Shown: positions 20,545 through 34,178, counted from the first letter of the stretch. The stretch is DNA of 64,000 nt from Rapana venosa (GCA_028751875.1 CM054153.1:34991226-35055225); one strand, 5' to 3'. Numbers and translations are program-made. The notes: a model not told the origin generated them from the letters alone.

Positions 20545-23150
20545 CCAACAAAACAGGGCCTCCGAGTAGGTTTACCTAAATACAACAATGAAAACAAACA
20601 AAAAAGATGACATTGCAACCATACTATACAACAGTGGAAATCAGTTTCATTTGTTTTGCCTAGCTGAATCCCGACTTTCTCAAAATGTTACAGATGCACA
20701 CAGGAATATTCCAGGGTATCAAATCTTCTGTGAAGATCCTCACAAACCCAAGTACACCGGGTTACTTACATATATAGCCTCCTCGCTCAATTGTAAAAGA
20801 ATATATAACCTTGAGGTTTATGACATTGAATCCATGTGGATTGAAATAAAATTAAAACACAATAGACCTAGAACAACTAATAGATAGACCAACTCGGATA
20901 ACAAATAACTCTAGAACATTAATAGATCATATCTACACTACTACAAAACAACACATAACAGAAGTATGTGCTCCCTCATGTGGATGCAGTGATCATAATC
21001 CAGTGTGCTTTACTTGGTTTAAAAATTGTATCAAAATACCTAAAGTAGGGCATAAAACTATTTTTTACAGGAAATTTTAAACTTTAACAGCAAGATTTCC
21101 TTTCAGACTTGACAAACCGCCATTACATGCCATAACCAAATCCGAGACCCTGATGAAGCTGTGAATTTGGATTAAGGACATTTACTTCAGTATACGACAA
21201 ACATGCCCCTTTCATAAAAAAAGAGTTCAAGAAAAAATAAAACCCCCTTGGATAACAAAAGACATAAAATCCGAAATACACCCTAAGAGACTATTTGAAA
21301 ACACAGGGTTTCAAATGAGCATTTTCAGAGCACAAAGAAACAAAGTAACTTCACTAAAACGCAAATCAAAACGTGATTACATTCAAAAGTTGTTATTACA
21401 ACAACCGACTCTCGACAAGTATGGAAAGCCATCAATACATTATGTAATAAACCTATATCAAAAAGTCAACAGACAGTTAAAAGAAAATATCACTGATGAA
21501 TTTGAACAACCACTTCTCAAACATTGCCGACAAAGTAATATCAAATGACAAGTCAAATGAAAATGATCTCCATTACTTAGAACAATATATCGAATAAAAA
21601 AGAAATAAAATTCCCTTTTAAAAACTAACTACCAATGACAATCACCAGACGTCTTGGAAAGCGTCTCTTCAAAAAAGTTCCAGAACATGTGTTAGACAAT
21701 CTAGATGGAAGAAAAATTTAAGCTTTTTTCAAGTTATAGCGGGAACACTGACATACTTGTATAACTTTGCATAGAGAAAAACAACTTTCCTGCCAATTTA
21801 AAAGGCAAAAATAAATACCAGTCCACAAATCAGGTGATACTGCTTGCCTTCAAATTACAGACCAATTTCAATTCTGTCTGTCTTATCTAACCCTTTGAAA
21901 AACATATCCAAAAATCCGTATATTCCTACTTTGAAAACAAACAATCTATTAAATGAAGATCAGTCAGGTTTTCGTAAAACTATTCCTGTCACACAAACTC
22001 TTACACAAATTACAGACAGTCTCCTACACAACATCAATGAAAATAAATATACGGGCCCTTTCTTTTTGTTGACTTTGAAAAAGCATTTGATGTAAATCAA
22101 TCATTCCCTATTATTGCGTAAACTTCACTTGTATAAACTAACACCAGAAATGATAAATCTTTGAAAAGCTTTTTGTCGAATAGGCAGCAGCTAGTAACTG
22201 AAATAATCAAACCATCAGATACTAGTCCCCTATTAAACATGGAGTACCACAAGGTCAATATTGGGGTCCATTTCTATTCTCTAATCTATGTAAAGACTTA
22301 CCCCAATTTCTAAATGTAGCTGTGAAATGTTTGCAAATGAACACCTTTCCCCTATTGTAGTGATTCTGACCCCACAGACTTAAAAATCAAATTTCAACAC
22401 AACATTGACTAATTGGTTAACTTGGACTAAGCTAAACCAAATGTCCTAAATACGCAAAAAACCTAAGTGTTTTGTATGTACTAGCAAGAAAAAAGAAAAA
22501 AATAAAGATAAATTCCAACCTCTGTTGATAGATAAAAGAGTAATTGAAGAAGTTGCCCTCCCACAGAATTAGGGGTAAAAATTATTGACAAAAATCTTAC
22601 TTGGACCGACCATGTGATGGCGCTAGGAAAACTTCTTCTTACAAGCTACTTCATTATCAAAAATAAACATTTCTGAATAACCACTCTCGCAAACTCTTTT
22701 TTTGCGGCATATTTTGCCTTAGTTGACTAATGCTTCATCTCTTTGGGACAGCTGCAGTGATACAAATTTAAAATTGATTCATAGATTATATAAAAAGCAC
22801 TGAAACTTGTTCTACTAAAAATCAAGCTCCCAAACCCAAACAACGATTATAAGAAAACAAAATATCCTAACCTTCAAAAACAGATTTTAAATCTAAATAA
22901 AGCTCTATTTGCCAAAAGTTGTCAATGGAAATGCCCCTCCAAAGATCACCAATAGCTTCAAAATCAATGAACACAGACATAATCATCTACTAACATTTCC
23001 GAGACCAAGAAATAATCTTTACAAAACAAGCTTCTGGTACTCGGGTAGTGATTTATGGAACAAGCTCCCAAAACGCTTAAAATTTGTACCAAAAAAAAAT
23101 CATTCAAGACACAGCTAAAAAGCCATTAATGCATGAATGCCTAGGAAATT
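20545..23150 (+). mobile_element. CR1-like LINE ORF2 (EN-RT), heavily decayed
   Basis: Endonuclease: DDIATILYNSGNQFHLFCLA, ESRLSQNVTDAH, IPGYQIFCEDPHKPKYTG, TLIDHIYTTTKQHITEVC, GCSDHNPVCFTWF. Linker: FRAQRNKVTSLKRKSKRDYI. RT: SNYRPISILSVLSNPLK, LLNEDQSGFRKTIPVTQ, then traces of VDFEKAFD with gaps. C-terminus at 22909-23110: FPRPRNNLYKTSFWYSGSDL, WNKLPKRLKF, the usual CR1 ending. Single-base deletions are everywhere. It may belong to the same element as the ORF1 at 16.7-18.9 kb, though the 1.6-kb gap is long for one CR1 element. Confidence 0.85.
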
Positions 23151-23439
23151 GACTAATAAGACAAATCAACCATGTTAATACGGCAAAATCAACCATACTT
23201 ACATTTACCAGCACTAATGGAATTCCCTACAACAACAAAAATTCAAGTAAAACTTACTGTGACTAAAAATTCTACAGTCACACATTTATATGTGTGGAGG
23301 GGGGGGGAGGCAGGAAAGAGGCACACAAATTATGCAAAGAAGTAAAGAGAATCTATGCAAGCTAGTAAATAATCTGCAATGTTGAAACAAGTGAAAGGAG
23401 GAAATTTTTTAAAATCTTTTTATGGTAGACCTGATAGCT

Positions 23440-23475
23440 GATAGTGTGTCCTCTCTCCCCTCTCCCCTCTCCTCT

Positions 23476-23508
<33 letters not shown>

Positions 23509-23532
23509 TCCTTCTCTCTCTCTCTCTTCTCT

Positions 23533-23563
<31 letters not shown>

Positions 23564-23578
23564 CCCTCTCTCTCTCTC

Positions 23579-23618
<40 letters not shown>

Positions 23619-23692
23619 TCTCTTCCTCTCTCTCTCTCTCCTCTCCTCCCCTCTCCTCTCCTCTCCCTTTCCTCTCCTCCCCTCTCCTCATG
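23440..23692. repeat. (CT)n-rich microsatellite
   Basis: About 250 nt of CT with CCTCTCC interruptions, shortly after the LINE C-terminus. Confidence 0.97.
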
Positions 23693-24668
23693 CCCTTTGT
23701 TCTTGTCAAATTCAATAGATTTTATCGTGGATTTTGGGTTTTATTGCAGTTAGAGATGAGATTATTAGTACTATTATAAGCGATACTGTTTAGTTTGATA
23801 TTGTTTTAGTTGATAGTCCAGTTGATTATGGGCTTTTGAATTCTGTAGTATAGGTTCACTATGTTTGAATAATTGTTTTTAAAAAAAAAGTATTATTTCT
23901 CTATTTGATTGAAGGTGATTCCCCTTCCCCCCTGATACTCCTCACCCACCCCCATCCTTTCCAAATGCTTTTCTGTTATCATCGTTATGTTGTTGTCTCA
24001 TCGTGAGGGGGATCATTTGTTATATTGTTGTTTTCATGGTGATGGGTAAATTGTTGTTATAATTGTATCTCATTATAATAACATTATTGTAATCTTATTT
24101 GACTTCTCTTGCTTTGATAGTTATTGTTGAATATGTCATTTTTAAAAAGCGCTTTTTGAAAAGTATGAGCACATAAAAAAGCACACTTTTGCGGGTGGAG
24201 AGAGAGGAGGGAGGTCATTGAAGGTAAATATCAGTAATGACGAATGCCTAGAAATTTTCTAACGTTTTATTCCTGTACCTTTTTTATTATCTAAAAATAT
24301 AACGTGAAAAAATGGATGAAACAGTAAGTGAAGTAATTTGTTTGTCCTGACGTTTTATGATTTTCTTTTTTTAATTCTTAAAACATTTTTATTTAAAAGT
24401 GTTTTGTGGACATGAGCGCGCACGCGCTCAGGGGGTGCATGAGTATGTGGTGGTGAAATGTATATGTGGTAATTTGTATTTTCAATGTATTTCCTTACGA
24501 TTTTTCCTTTTTTTACTGGGTTTAATTTAAAGGTAAATGATCAATAATGTATGTCTTTTATAATCATTAGAATTTGTTTTTTAAAGAATGCTTGAAAGAA
24601 AAAAGCAAATTTCATTGCTTATTCAATGTACCCTCTGAAAATAAAAAATTTTACTGACTTGACTTGAC
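23693..24668 (+). other. Probable LINE 3' UTR ending in a TTGACTT tail
   Basis: AT-rich, no coding frame. It ends AATAAAAAATTTTACTGACTTGACTTGACTT (in pieces: AATAAAAAATTTT, then ACTGACTTGACTTGACTTT) at 24640-24671. A short tandem tail of this sort is usual at CR1/L2-like 3' ends. The following bases resume another LINE in mid-RT. Confidence 0.5.
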
Positions 24669-24674
24669 TTTATA

Positions 24675-25560
24675 AAAAAGACAAGCTGTTTTCAAAATTT
24701 TATTATGGTCCTCCATGAAGTATGTATCCTCAAAGTTTCCGTGCTAGGCCAGTCCTTTCAATATATTTTCAAAGACTTCCCTCCATGTTTCTCACTTGTG
24801 AACTTTGCCGACGACACTACCATACATGATGTAAACTCTGATTAAAATTTTGCCCAAAAGACTTAAATAACTGCAGATGGGCAGAGTGCAATCCCATGGC
24901 TCCCATCCCTGAAATCAAAATTTATGGGTTTTTACCAAGAAAAGCGCCAAAACTTTAAAAACAAAACTAATGGGAAAAAAATTTTACGATTTAAATAAAT
25001 TGAAGTCAGTCATATAAACTACTTGGTCTACATATGATAATAACTTGTCATGGTCTGATCATGTTTTTAGTATTTAAAAAAAATTATCTAAAAAGCTGTT
25101 TCCCAAAATTAACCGAAAAAACATTTTCCTGATCAGCTACTCGAAACTATTTTTTTACGCTTACATTAAAACCTGATCTTGAAAATTTCATTTACATGCT
25201 GGATTTGGGAAGAAAAAAACATTTACGAAACTTGAAGTGTATATAAACGTTTTTCTCAAGTTAATTCTCTTAAAGTACTTCCTTAGAAACTATACTACAA
25301 AGGGGTTGAACATTTTTTCCTTTAGTTTACATTTCTCCTTTAATAAAGGGTATTTATGCATAAGATTATGAATATACTTCCCTCATTATCTTTGTCAGAG
25401 GTTCCCTTGTTAAAAACTTTTTTTCAATAACAAAAACATTGTTTGTTTACTCCTCGTCCAAGAACCGATTGTTTATGTCATCCCTTGTTTATTCTGGTAG
25501 CAAACTATGGAACAAATCCGTCATTATAAAAGAGAAAGTAGTCTATATCTTCAAAAAGCG
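24675..25560 (+). mobile_element. CR1/jockey-like LINE, 3' half of a split element
   Basis: Begins at the RT region that the 14.5-15.99 kb fragment lacks: frame-shifted GVPQGSVLGP (about 24720-24755), LFADDTTIHDV (about 24805-24830, read across a shift), later the C-terminal RPRTD, LFxLVYSGSKLWN near 25450-25520. Homopolymers are inflated (AAAAAA, TTTTTT), so frames cannot be trusted. Same strand and family style as the first half. Confidence 0.65.
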
Positions 25561-25609
25561 TACACACACCTTTTTTAATTTTCTGTTTAAAATGGGATTG
25601 GGTGAGCGT

Positions 25610-25815
25610 GCTTGTTGAACTTTTGGTGTGCGAGTGTGTGTGCGAGCAAGCGCGCAAATGTGTATGAGTATGGTGTGTGTGTGTGTGTTGTGTTGATATG
25701 GGTGTTTGGTGTGTTGTGTGTGTGTTGTGTGTGGGTTGTGTTGGGATGTGTGTGGTGTGTGTGTGTGTATGGGTGTGTGTGTGTGGTTTTTTCCTGTGGG
25801 TGTTTTTTTTTTTTC
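25610..25815. repeat. (GT)n microsatellite
   Basis: Imperfect GT run followed by a T run. Confidence 0.9.
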
Positions 25816-28800
25816 GTGCTTCAAATTTAAGTTCATTGTTGGTTTTGAAAGGTGTAAATGTGTTATGGTAGTTTGATGATTTTGACATAAGGTGTTATGA
25901 ATGTGAAACTGCAATGTGTATGGATTGTACCTGGGACGATTTTGTGTTATGTGCAAGCTGCAGTTGTAGTTTTCGTGTCTGTTCATTGTTTCCGTAGTTT
26001 TGTTGTTTTTGTCTTCGATTTTACGTCTTTTCACTCTCGTGATAATTACCAAAAAATTTTATACAAGGGGTTATAAAAACCGTGTGTGTGTTGTGTGTGT
26101 GTTGTTGTGCTTGCGCGCGGCTGCTGTGTGGTGTGTTGATTTTTGGGGAGGTTTCTTTAGGGAGGGGTTTCTGGGAGGGGAGTTTTGGTTAATTTTTGCT
26201 TTTATTCATTGGTTTACTTTCCCGTGGTCTTTCATTGATTTCATGACCCAGTCAATTTTTAATGCATTGAATAATAATTCTTTCTTGTTTGCCAAACATT
26301 ATTTGTATCAATTGTTTATTCATGTTGTTTCACTTTTCCCATAGGGCCCGGTGTAAAGAAGCTCTGGCTTATCCAATTACCTCATTAAAAATCGAGTTTT
26401 CCTTCTCTCTCCTCTCTCTCTCTCTCTCATTTTTTCCCCCCTTTTTCTCTCTTCTCTCTCTCTCTCTCCTTTCCCCAAATTCCCTGTATTAACACGTCCG
26501 ACTCCACTCCCACAAATTTCCTGGATGAATCATAGCCGAGGGCATTGGGGAACGACGCACATCTTGTGCACACATTTAAAAATGTTCCGCTTTTTTGGGA
26601 AAAAATAACCATTGTGTCTGGGTGGGAGCGGATTTCAAAATGTAAAAAAATGCATCAGCAGGGGCAGGATGTAAAAAAAGCAAAAATAATAATTTAATTC
26701 CCATCCTTCAAAAAATAAATTTATATATAATTATATTTATATATATACCCAAACTCTCTCTTTCCCCTCTCTCTTTCTTTGCCAGAGAATGCCAAAAGGA
26801 GCAAGCTATACAGAAGCCGTCTTGTAAGTCAACACTGCATTTCAGTGGGCAAAATGTGTAATTGTGGGAGAATATTGCTTGTACGCCCCACCATTAAGTG
26901 GTCCCATTTGCCAAATTCAGCTGATAATCAGTACAAGTGATCAATCAATGAGTAAAATAGAAAGACTAAATCTTGGGCATGAAACAAAATCACTGCTTCA
27001 AAAACGGCAAAGTGCATAGCAATTTGTTTGGTGAAAAGTATGAAGCCCAACACGGGCAAGATCTCTCCACGTTTTTAGGCCAAAAAATCACAGTGTTAAA
27101 CTTTTAAAAAAATGCACGAAGAAACGCCCAATCTGAAAGGGGTTCCTTTTTCTGAGGCACTTCAAGGGAAATGCATCCGAAGCCTAAGTTTACGTTCATA
27201 AAAACAACATTCATGAAAAGTTTGCATGTATTGCAAGAAATTCAACGTGATTTTAGAAGCTTGAGGATGTGAAAAGTGAGTGTAGCAAAAAGGGAAGAAT
27301 TACAGGACGAAAAAAGAAAACAATTCGTTGGACAGAGTAGAAAAAGGGAATAACAACTTGAAAATGATGAAAAAACTCCAAAGTGTGTAACCCTTTTTAA
27401 ATCAAATAGAAGAAATCAGAAAATAAGACAGTACAAAGTGTACAGAAAAATGTAATTTTCTTGTACTGTCAACCCCTGGTTTCAGGAAGAATTCTAAAAA
27501 AGGCCTTTCCCAAAAGGGAAAACCCTGACCCAGGAAGAACCCAGACCCTTCTGGGACGGTCGTAGTGTTTTAGACAAAGTGTATGTGCTGGGAAACAGAC
27601 AGCTCAGAGACAATCTAGGTGGAAAGGAATCAAAAGTTGCCTCTGATATACAAGCTATCAAAATGAAATGGGGAATTCCATCCCGGCTCGGCATGGTTCA
27701 TACATGCAATAGTAAATTGCAAGTGAAACAAAGTTTAAGTCCATTCAGGCATGGTTTATAATAAACAAATACATGGCAAGCGTGGAAAAACTATTCAGTC
27801 CCCCAGAACTCAGACTTATTAGTAGCACCATACCAAAGAGACCACCTACAACAAGGAGGATTGACGATCCTTCAAAAATAGAAGACATTTCCACGACTGA
27901 GATAGTTACTCAACCAACAGACGTTGAAGTCAAGGGCATCCAGACAGAACTGATAGCCCATGACTTTTAAAGAAGAGCCAACGACATTTATCACTTCATT
28001 CAGCACCCCCATGTTGGGGAAGGAAATTTTTGAGAAGACAATGACGCTGCACGTAGAGAAACTACACAGGTGGTATTATGAAGTTTAAAATTTTTCCTTC
28101 ATGACAGATGTACAGCCAAAGACTTGGTTCCAGGTTTTCTTGCATACCAGTGATCGATAGGTGGGGAGGAGAGGACAGAAGAGTGGGAAACACAAAGCGG
28201 CAATGGGAACCTTTGTACAGATTAAAATAGACACTCTATGAAGGACAGCCACTTTTTTCCCTTTACAGTAATCATGGGCAGGAACGTTTCTCTGTTGAAG
28301 GTGAGTGCCTGAATGTCTTAGATAGCCCCTATGCGATCAGCTGTAAATTCCTTTTCTTTTCCTGGCTTTTAAAAGCTCGTGACAGGCAACAAAAACAAAG
28401 AAGTTTTACACAGAAATGACACCCACAATGGCAACAATGCTTAACAGGCCCAAAACATTGGCTGCACTCCACAAACAGTCAGGCAAACAGAAGAAATCTG
28501 CCATGTCCCACAGGACAGGCAGTCAAAGCAGCATCCTGGTTTCTCTAAGAAGACAAGCTTCATAGGATAGCTCCAAAGAGAAAGAGGCATGTTCTCACAA
28601 TACACCCAACAAGGGTAAAATAAACAAATAATCTGAGAAAAAAAAAAGGGTTGCAAGGCACTGTGACTGTTTTGATAAAAAGGTGACAAATATCATATTA
28701 AGTTAATAAAGGATCTCACAATGATCTTCTTATCTGGTAACATCCCATATGGAAAGTAAAGGTGTCCTAAATATATGCATCATTGGAAGGATTTCTTAAG

Positions 28801-30660
28801 ACATCAACTTCTAAGAGCAGCATCTTTGAGGGCGGCACCTATCATTTATCCCTCTTGCTGTACCTTTTGTGACCTTAAAAGGACGATACTCCCTTTTCAC
28901 TGGTGAACTGGAGGGTACTGAAACCATGTCACAAATTAACAAATGTAAATAAAACACAAATCTAGTTTTAAAAAATACACAGTCAATGGTTTGGAAGGAA
29001 AAAAATGGGAAAAATGAACTCTTAGCTTTATTTTGTTACATGATGTACTTTTGAGAGAGCATAGACTTTTATTTTACTGACTTTATTTCACCATTATTCA
29101 ATAAATTTGTCTCACCATGTAAATATTCAGGTTTAAAATTGTTTTCGTTAAAGTGTTTTGTTAACAACACTTGAGCACGTAGAGAAAAAAATGTACACGC
29201 ACTTATGTTCAAGATCACAAGGACTATTTCTACAAATCGTTGTCATTTTGTCTTTTACATAATTCCACCCAAGTTCTGACACTGGAAAGATCAACATAAC
29301 AAGAGTGTTCAGAAGTACTTGACAAGTAACTCAGCTCTGCAGGAGTATAAAGACAGCTTTCCATGGGGAAACTCAATGCAAGGACAGCAATAAGATTATT
29401 CCTCGGCTTATAAAAGGGTGACTTTCAAGATCCTAAATCAAGATTGATTCAAATTCCAGAAGTCAATGACCCTCGCATTATGCTTTTGGAAATTGATTTC
29501 TTGGAATTTTTTTAACTATTTGATTGTTCATTCTGAATGTTTGTGTAAACGTGATTTTTATGAAAAGCTGTAACTATAAGGCAATTCCCGGGCTTTAACT
29601 GTAGATTTTTTCAAAATTTTTTTTGTGTAAATTTTTCCATTGATTTATCAATGCATAAAATGTTGAAAGTTTACAGAGTTGGTTTATCTACCATTGTCAC
29701 AAAACCAACGAGGGTTTCAACAGAACTTTGTGGGGATGGATATGAATGAAACATAACCATGTACAGAGCTCATTGGGGTAGCAAATAAGACATCTTTATA
29801 ATGCTCTACTTTTGGTTTTAATTTAAGTGTTGCCATGTGACAGTGTGTCTGGGTTTTGTCTCATGTCTGTTAAACTATCTCTCCATTTGTATACTCCATT
29901 ATTAGGGAAAAAAGAAGGGAGAGAAAGAAAGAGAAAGAGAGAGAGAGGAGAGAGAGAGAGAGAGTACCAAAAGTATTTCAGAATACTCTCCCTTGACCTT
30001 TGTTTTACATCCCCAACCATGCAAGTTTCGTAACAAAACAACTCAATAGGCAGATTTTCAATACTTTACCATTTTTGGTTTATTTTGCACCATAAAATTG
30101 ATAAATAATTGTTTCAACATAATATCTGCAAGCAGTAAAGCAAGCAGCAGGATAACTACTTTCGTTTTCAAATCTTTTCACCGTGTAAGTATCAATATTC
30201 CAAAAATATTTAAAGCAATTCACAAATCAGCATTTTAGAACGCTATACATTAATCTTATTAGTTGATACATGACAAGAAAAATGAGAAAACACATCCGTT
30301 AAAAAACTTTCCACTATTACTAAATGATTTTTGGGTAATGTAGGTTAAATCTAACTTTACTTCTTACTAAGTACGCCTTTATCTTTTAACCCCATTCACA
30401 AACCCTTTTTAAAAGTTGTACGACTCAAAAACTGGGCCATTTTCTTTTGTCCCGGGTATACCTTTGTCTCAAACTTTAAATCAATTCATAATGTTGAATG
30501 GTATTTTCTGTTTTTGGGTTATATTTCATTCATCCACATCTATGTTATTGTGATATTTTAGTTTGTAAGTATAGTCTTTTAATGGTATTTGGCTAGTCTG
30601 TAAAATATGTAGAGAAAGGGAACAAAAAGTAACAGCAATAGGGAAATTTTTCTGATTTAA
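25816..30660. other. Spacer between the convergent genes, nothing recognised
   Basis: Contains (GT)n at 26080-26140, (CT)n at 26405-26470 and (GA)n at 29915-29965. Only short open frames occur (65 codons at 27773-27970, reading VEKLFSPPELRLISS at its start), without a recognisable family. Many A and T runs look over-long. The 3' flank of the minus-strand gene lies at its right end. Confidence 0.5.
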
Positions 30661-30721
30661 GTTCAACATCCAATGCAGTGTCACTCCTCTGTGTCATCAT
30701 GTAAAGGTCCACCGACAAATT

Positions 30722-30892
30722 TCACACCAAGTTGCGGTGTAGTTTCAGTTCCTTGAAGCGAGCAATCTTCTGAAGGGGTAAGCCAAACAGTTTCCCCCCT
30801 CCGCTTGTAGATTTTTCCCGCAGCGTGTGCATGAACAGCACCACAAACTGGGTTTCTCCCTTTGGGGATGTCCTCTTCACTGGGGGTCCGGG
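30722..30892 (-). CDS. Right copy exon E14 (terminal)
   Basis: Reads VVLFMHTL and ARFKEL as in the left copy and stops at TGA (complement of 30722-30724). Relative to the left copy AA, GG, CC doublets have become triplets (for example CCCCAAAGGGAGAAACCC), shifting the frame. The acceptor reads GATGACAC where the left has GATGACAG. Confidence 0.8.
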   Translation of the reverse strand, partial: PGPPVKRTSPKGETQFVVLFMHTLREKSTSGGGKLFGLPLQKIARFKELKLHRNLV

Positions 30893-31191
30893 TGTCATCA
30901 ACATAGCAAGTTCCAAGGTTTACAATGGGAGAAGGAGTGCAAAGGGCATACAATACGGCAACAGTGTGTTTTAGGTTTTTCAGATGAAAACAAGTTGCAA
31001 AAGAAAATTGTAATACGTAGGGATGTGTTGCTCATGTGTTAGAGAATCATGAGGTTGTCAAAAATCATAGAACCTTCGGTTTAAAAGGATTTGTCAAGTC
31101 ATTTGTCTATGTAAACCTGTGACAGTATCACATAGACTTCCCGTTATCGTTCTAAAGCCCGTTCTACAGCAAACAATCAGCCAACCATCAC

Positions 31192-31506
31192 CGTTCAGAT
31201 TGTACAGCTCACACTATGGCAGTCTCCCTGGACTGTGAAAATCTTTTGCCCGTACCTCCAGCACTTCAGAATGGTCCCGTCCACCGCCCTTGGCCGTATC
31301 TCCAAAACTTTTAGTCCAGGAAGAGAAAGAAAACTTTATCACCTTGACTTTATCACTCTCAAGGGGTCTCCTTCCATGGACACCCTCTCTCTTGTTGTCT
31401 GGTGAGGGCAAGCCTTGCACAGCCAGCCTGTCCAGGGTGTCCACGCTCTCCTCCTGCGAGCTTGGAAGGCTTGGGGTTTTCCTTCAAATCAGCTTGTACT
31501 TGCAGC
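31192..31506 (-). CDS. Right copy exon E13
   Basis: Acceptor CTTCACCAG, donor AACG|GTGATG. 315 nt against 335 in the left copy, with scattered gaps. The Arg-run region (CTCGCAGGAGGAGAGCGTGG) and the AAGAGAGAG site are still recognisable. Confidence 0.82.
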
Positions 31507-31619
31507 CTGGTGAAGCAGGTGTTGGGTTTGAAGAGCTTAACATTTTCGCTGAGACGTGATGTTGTATTCATGATGAAGAAAAAATGGTTACACTGAAAAA
31601 CCCACACAACAACAACCAA

Positions 31620-31712
31620 CCAACACACACACACACACACACCCACACAACACCACATACACCACGCCGCACGCACACACGCACGCACGAGCACGCACGC
31701 ACGCACACAATA
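31620..31712. repeat. (CA)n microsatellite, intron E12-E13
   Basis: CA run with CGCACGCACG, inverted counterpart of 12327-12405. Confidence 0.9.
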
Positions 31713-32183
31713 CATCACGGAGCACAAAACTTAAATTAAGCATGGCGACTTGAAGTTGTCCATGGTAAAATTATTTAGAAGGGAAACAAATACATATCTA
31801 ACAGGTCATAAACAAAAGGATGGGGTTATGAAGTTTGGCTCTTTTACCCCGGAAGACTAAATCAAATCCCAGTGATTTTTACTGAACAGAAAGTGCATGT
31901 GTCCCACTACAAGCAACCAGCTATCTGAAAAGTCATGAACACCATACAAAACAAAGAAATTTCCTTCAAAATCTCAAGATGGTGGTGATCATAATTGAGA
32001 GAATAAACGAGCAAAAACGTACACACATGGGTGTTGTTCTGATTTGAAACGCCAACACTTGTACACGCCTCAGGGCATTGATAAGAAAAAGTAAAGCTTC
32101 AGTGTTTGTCTTAATTAAAAAAAAAAGTTTAGATTTCCTGCAGGAACTTTTCAGACAAGGTGTTTGTACAAAAGGATCCTCAC

Positions 32184-32277
32184 CTGATGGCTGCATTGTC
32201 TCCATGGATGTTGTGATGAAGGTCTGCCTTGCTTTCACCCGTACCGCAGGAGATTCCATGGCCCAACACCTCCACGT
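32184..32277 (-). CDS. Right copy exon E12
   Basis: Acceptor TTTCCAG, donor ATCAG|GTGAGG. 94 nt against 100. It has the same ends (ACGTGGA... and GGAGACAATGCAGCCATCAG) with several one-base gaps between. Confidence 0.85.
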
Positions 32278-32839
32278 CTGGAAAAGGAAAGGAAAGAAAA
32301 TCCAAGGAATGAAATCAACGAAGTATAAATAATGCATACAAAAACAAACAAAGTGAAATAAGTTCAACAGGGAAATCATTCCATGAAAGAAGTACGCTAA
32401 ACATCTGGATTTGAAATACAGCATGACAAACCCTCAAACAAATAAAAAAGAAAATGCAGCTATCATAATTTGCATGGTGTTGTAAAGTGTCCTCAAAAAG
32501 AGGATTGAAGTTAATCAAAAAAAAATGTTTGCTTTTGATTTTTTAAAAAAGTGACAAGCTGCACACCTTTTTTTCTTGTTTTCAAACATTTTTTTACCCA
32601 ATCATGCTTTGGGGAAAAAAAAACGAGAAAAAAGAGAGAGGGAAGAGAGAGAGAGAACTCGAAAATCGACTCTAAAGGTTTAATGTAAATCACCAGGCCC
32701 CAATACACCAAAAGAGGGGGGGGGGTGGAAGGCATAAAACATAAACATAGGAAAGTTACAGACATATACGCAATCATAATTTTTTTTCATTATCTCACAA
32801 ATTTTTTAAATTCCCCATATAAAAGTTTATCTTTTATTT

Positions 32840-33200
32840 TTAAAAGCTTTCACCCTTCATAATGACTTCAAATCATCATAAAAAAAATTTAAGCCGCGTT
32901 TTTATGACATATTTTCCCCAAAAAAACCCTTCAACTTATATTTCATAAAATAGGTAACCTACACCTTTTTAAAAAAATTTTAAAATTTTTTTTACAACAC
33001 CTTATACTGACAATAACAAAATATCACATTGTTTTTGAATTTAAAACCCAAAATAGTTTAACTCACAAAAGACACATCACAACAAAAATCTTCATTACAA
33101 GTTTTTATAGAGAAGAAAGGGAAAGGGAAGGGGGAGAATATCGGGGAAAAAGCATCTTTGGGTATGACTTGCTTTTCCCCTTTCCAACAACTTTTTAAAA
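32840..33200. repeat. First of two direct copies, homopolymer-inflated
   Basis: Matches 33335-33690 in order: ATAATGACTTCAAATCATCA, CGCGTTT, CTTATATT, ACTCACAAAAGACACATCAC, TTTATAGAGAA. A and T runs are longer here. Probably LINE 3' UTR sequence. Confidence 0.85.
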
Positions 33201-33334
33201 AAAAAAAAAATAGGCATGAAAATAAAAATAGAACTTTCAGACTGTTAAAATCAATCAAAAATTTACTCTCATTTATACTCCCATTTCTAAGTCTCCCCCT
33301 GTGGGACAGTTTAACTTATATACATGATGCTATT

Positions 33335-33690
33335 CAGTACATTCATAATGACTTCAAATCATCATAAACTATGAGGGTTAAGTCCGCGTTTCATATGACA
33401 CATCATTTTCTCCTCAAAACAACCGTTTCAAGCTTATATTCTCATAAACTAGGTGGATACTCTATACCTTTATTATTTTTAACAACATCCTTATACTGAG
33501 CAATAACAATATGATATCATCATTGTTATCGTAATTATAACCCCACTATGTTTAACTCACAAAAGACACATCACACAAAATCTTCATTACCAAGTGTTTA
33601 TAGAGAATTAAAGGAATGGGAAGGGGAGAGAACTATCGGGTAAACTGCATCATGGATATGATCTTGCTTCCCTTCAAACACTTTATAAAA
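33335..33690. repeat. Second direct copy of the 33-kb unit
   Basis: The cleaner version of 32840-33200; offset about 490 nt. Confidence 0.85.
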
Positions 33691-33699
33691 GAAAAAATA

Positions 33700-34125
33700 A
33701 TACAAAAGAATAATAATGTTTACACATTTCACACAAGAAAATTAGAACAAGAATAGGTCACATAAGCATTAACACAGTTACAATTTCCAGTTTCTATCAA
33801 TTGATATGATTTACAAAATGCCCAAAGACAAATTTAAGCTGCCTATCATTATACACCAAGTATCATCTTCCTTCTATTGACTGCATGAAAAACATATCTA
33901 GATACATTATGCCTGTGATTAACATTTCATGACCTAAGCAAAACATAAAAAGATACCTCTGATGATTCCCTAAGAATTTTCTCTCTAAGGTCTGTGTAAA
34001 GGCTACAGTCAAACAAGAGGTGATGTTCATTCTCAACTTGATTATCACAAAAAGAACAATTTCTATCCTGGACAGATTCACTATATCTATGTATGTTATT
34101 ATTTATTAGAAGTACACCAAAGGGC
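33700..34125 (-). mobile_element. LINE 3' end fragment in intron E11-E12 of the right copy
   Basis: On the minus strand a frame near 34090-33950 reads SVQDRNCSFCDNQ, ENEHHLLFDCSLYTDLREK, the C-x2-C ... H-x4-C motif at the C-terminus of many LINE RT proteins. Its 5' limit coincides with the GA/CT tract at about 34125, and its 3' UTR probably continues to about 32.8 kb. Absent from the left copy. Confidence 0.75.
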
Positions 34126-34178
34126 GAGAGAGAGAGAGATGCATTTAGCATTATTTATCACAGAAAACCTTTACATAC

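Noticed and set aside
26786..26826. Small exon after TTTCTTTGCCAG and before GTAAGT
   Set aside because: Good splice-like borders, but the 41-nt segment matches no part of the sulfatase or another family, and nothing nearby continues it.
27579..27970. Two consecutive 60-65-codon frames
   Set aside because: No recognisable domain, start context or splice partners; surrounding runs are unreliable.
28441..28689. 82-codon minus-strand frame rich in Cys and Phe
   Set aside because: No homology recognised and no supporting signals.
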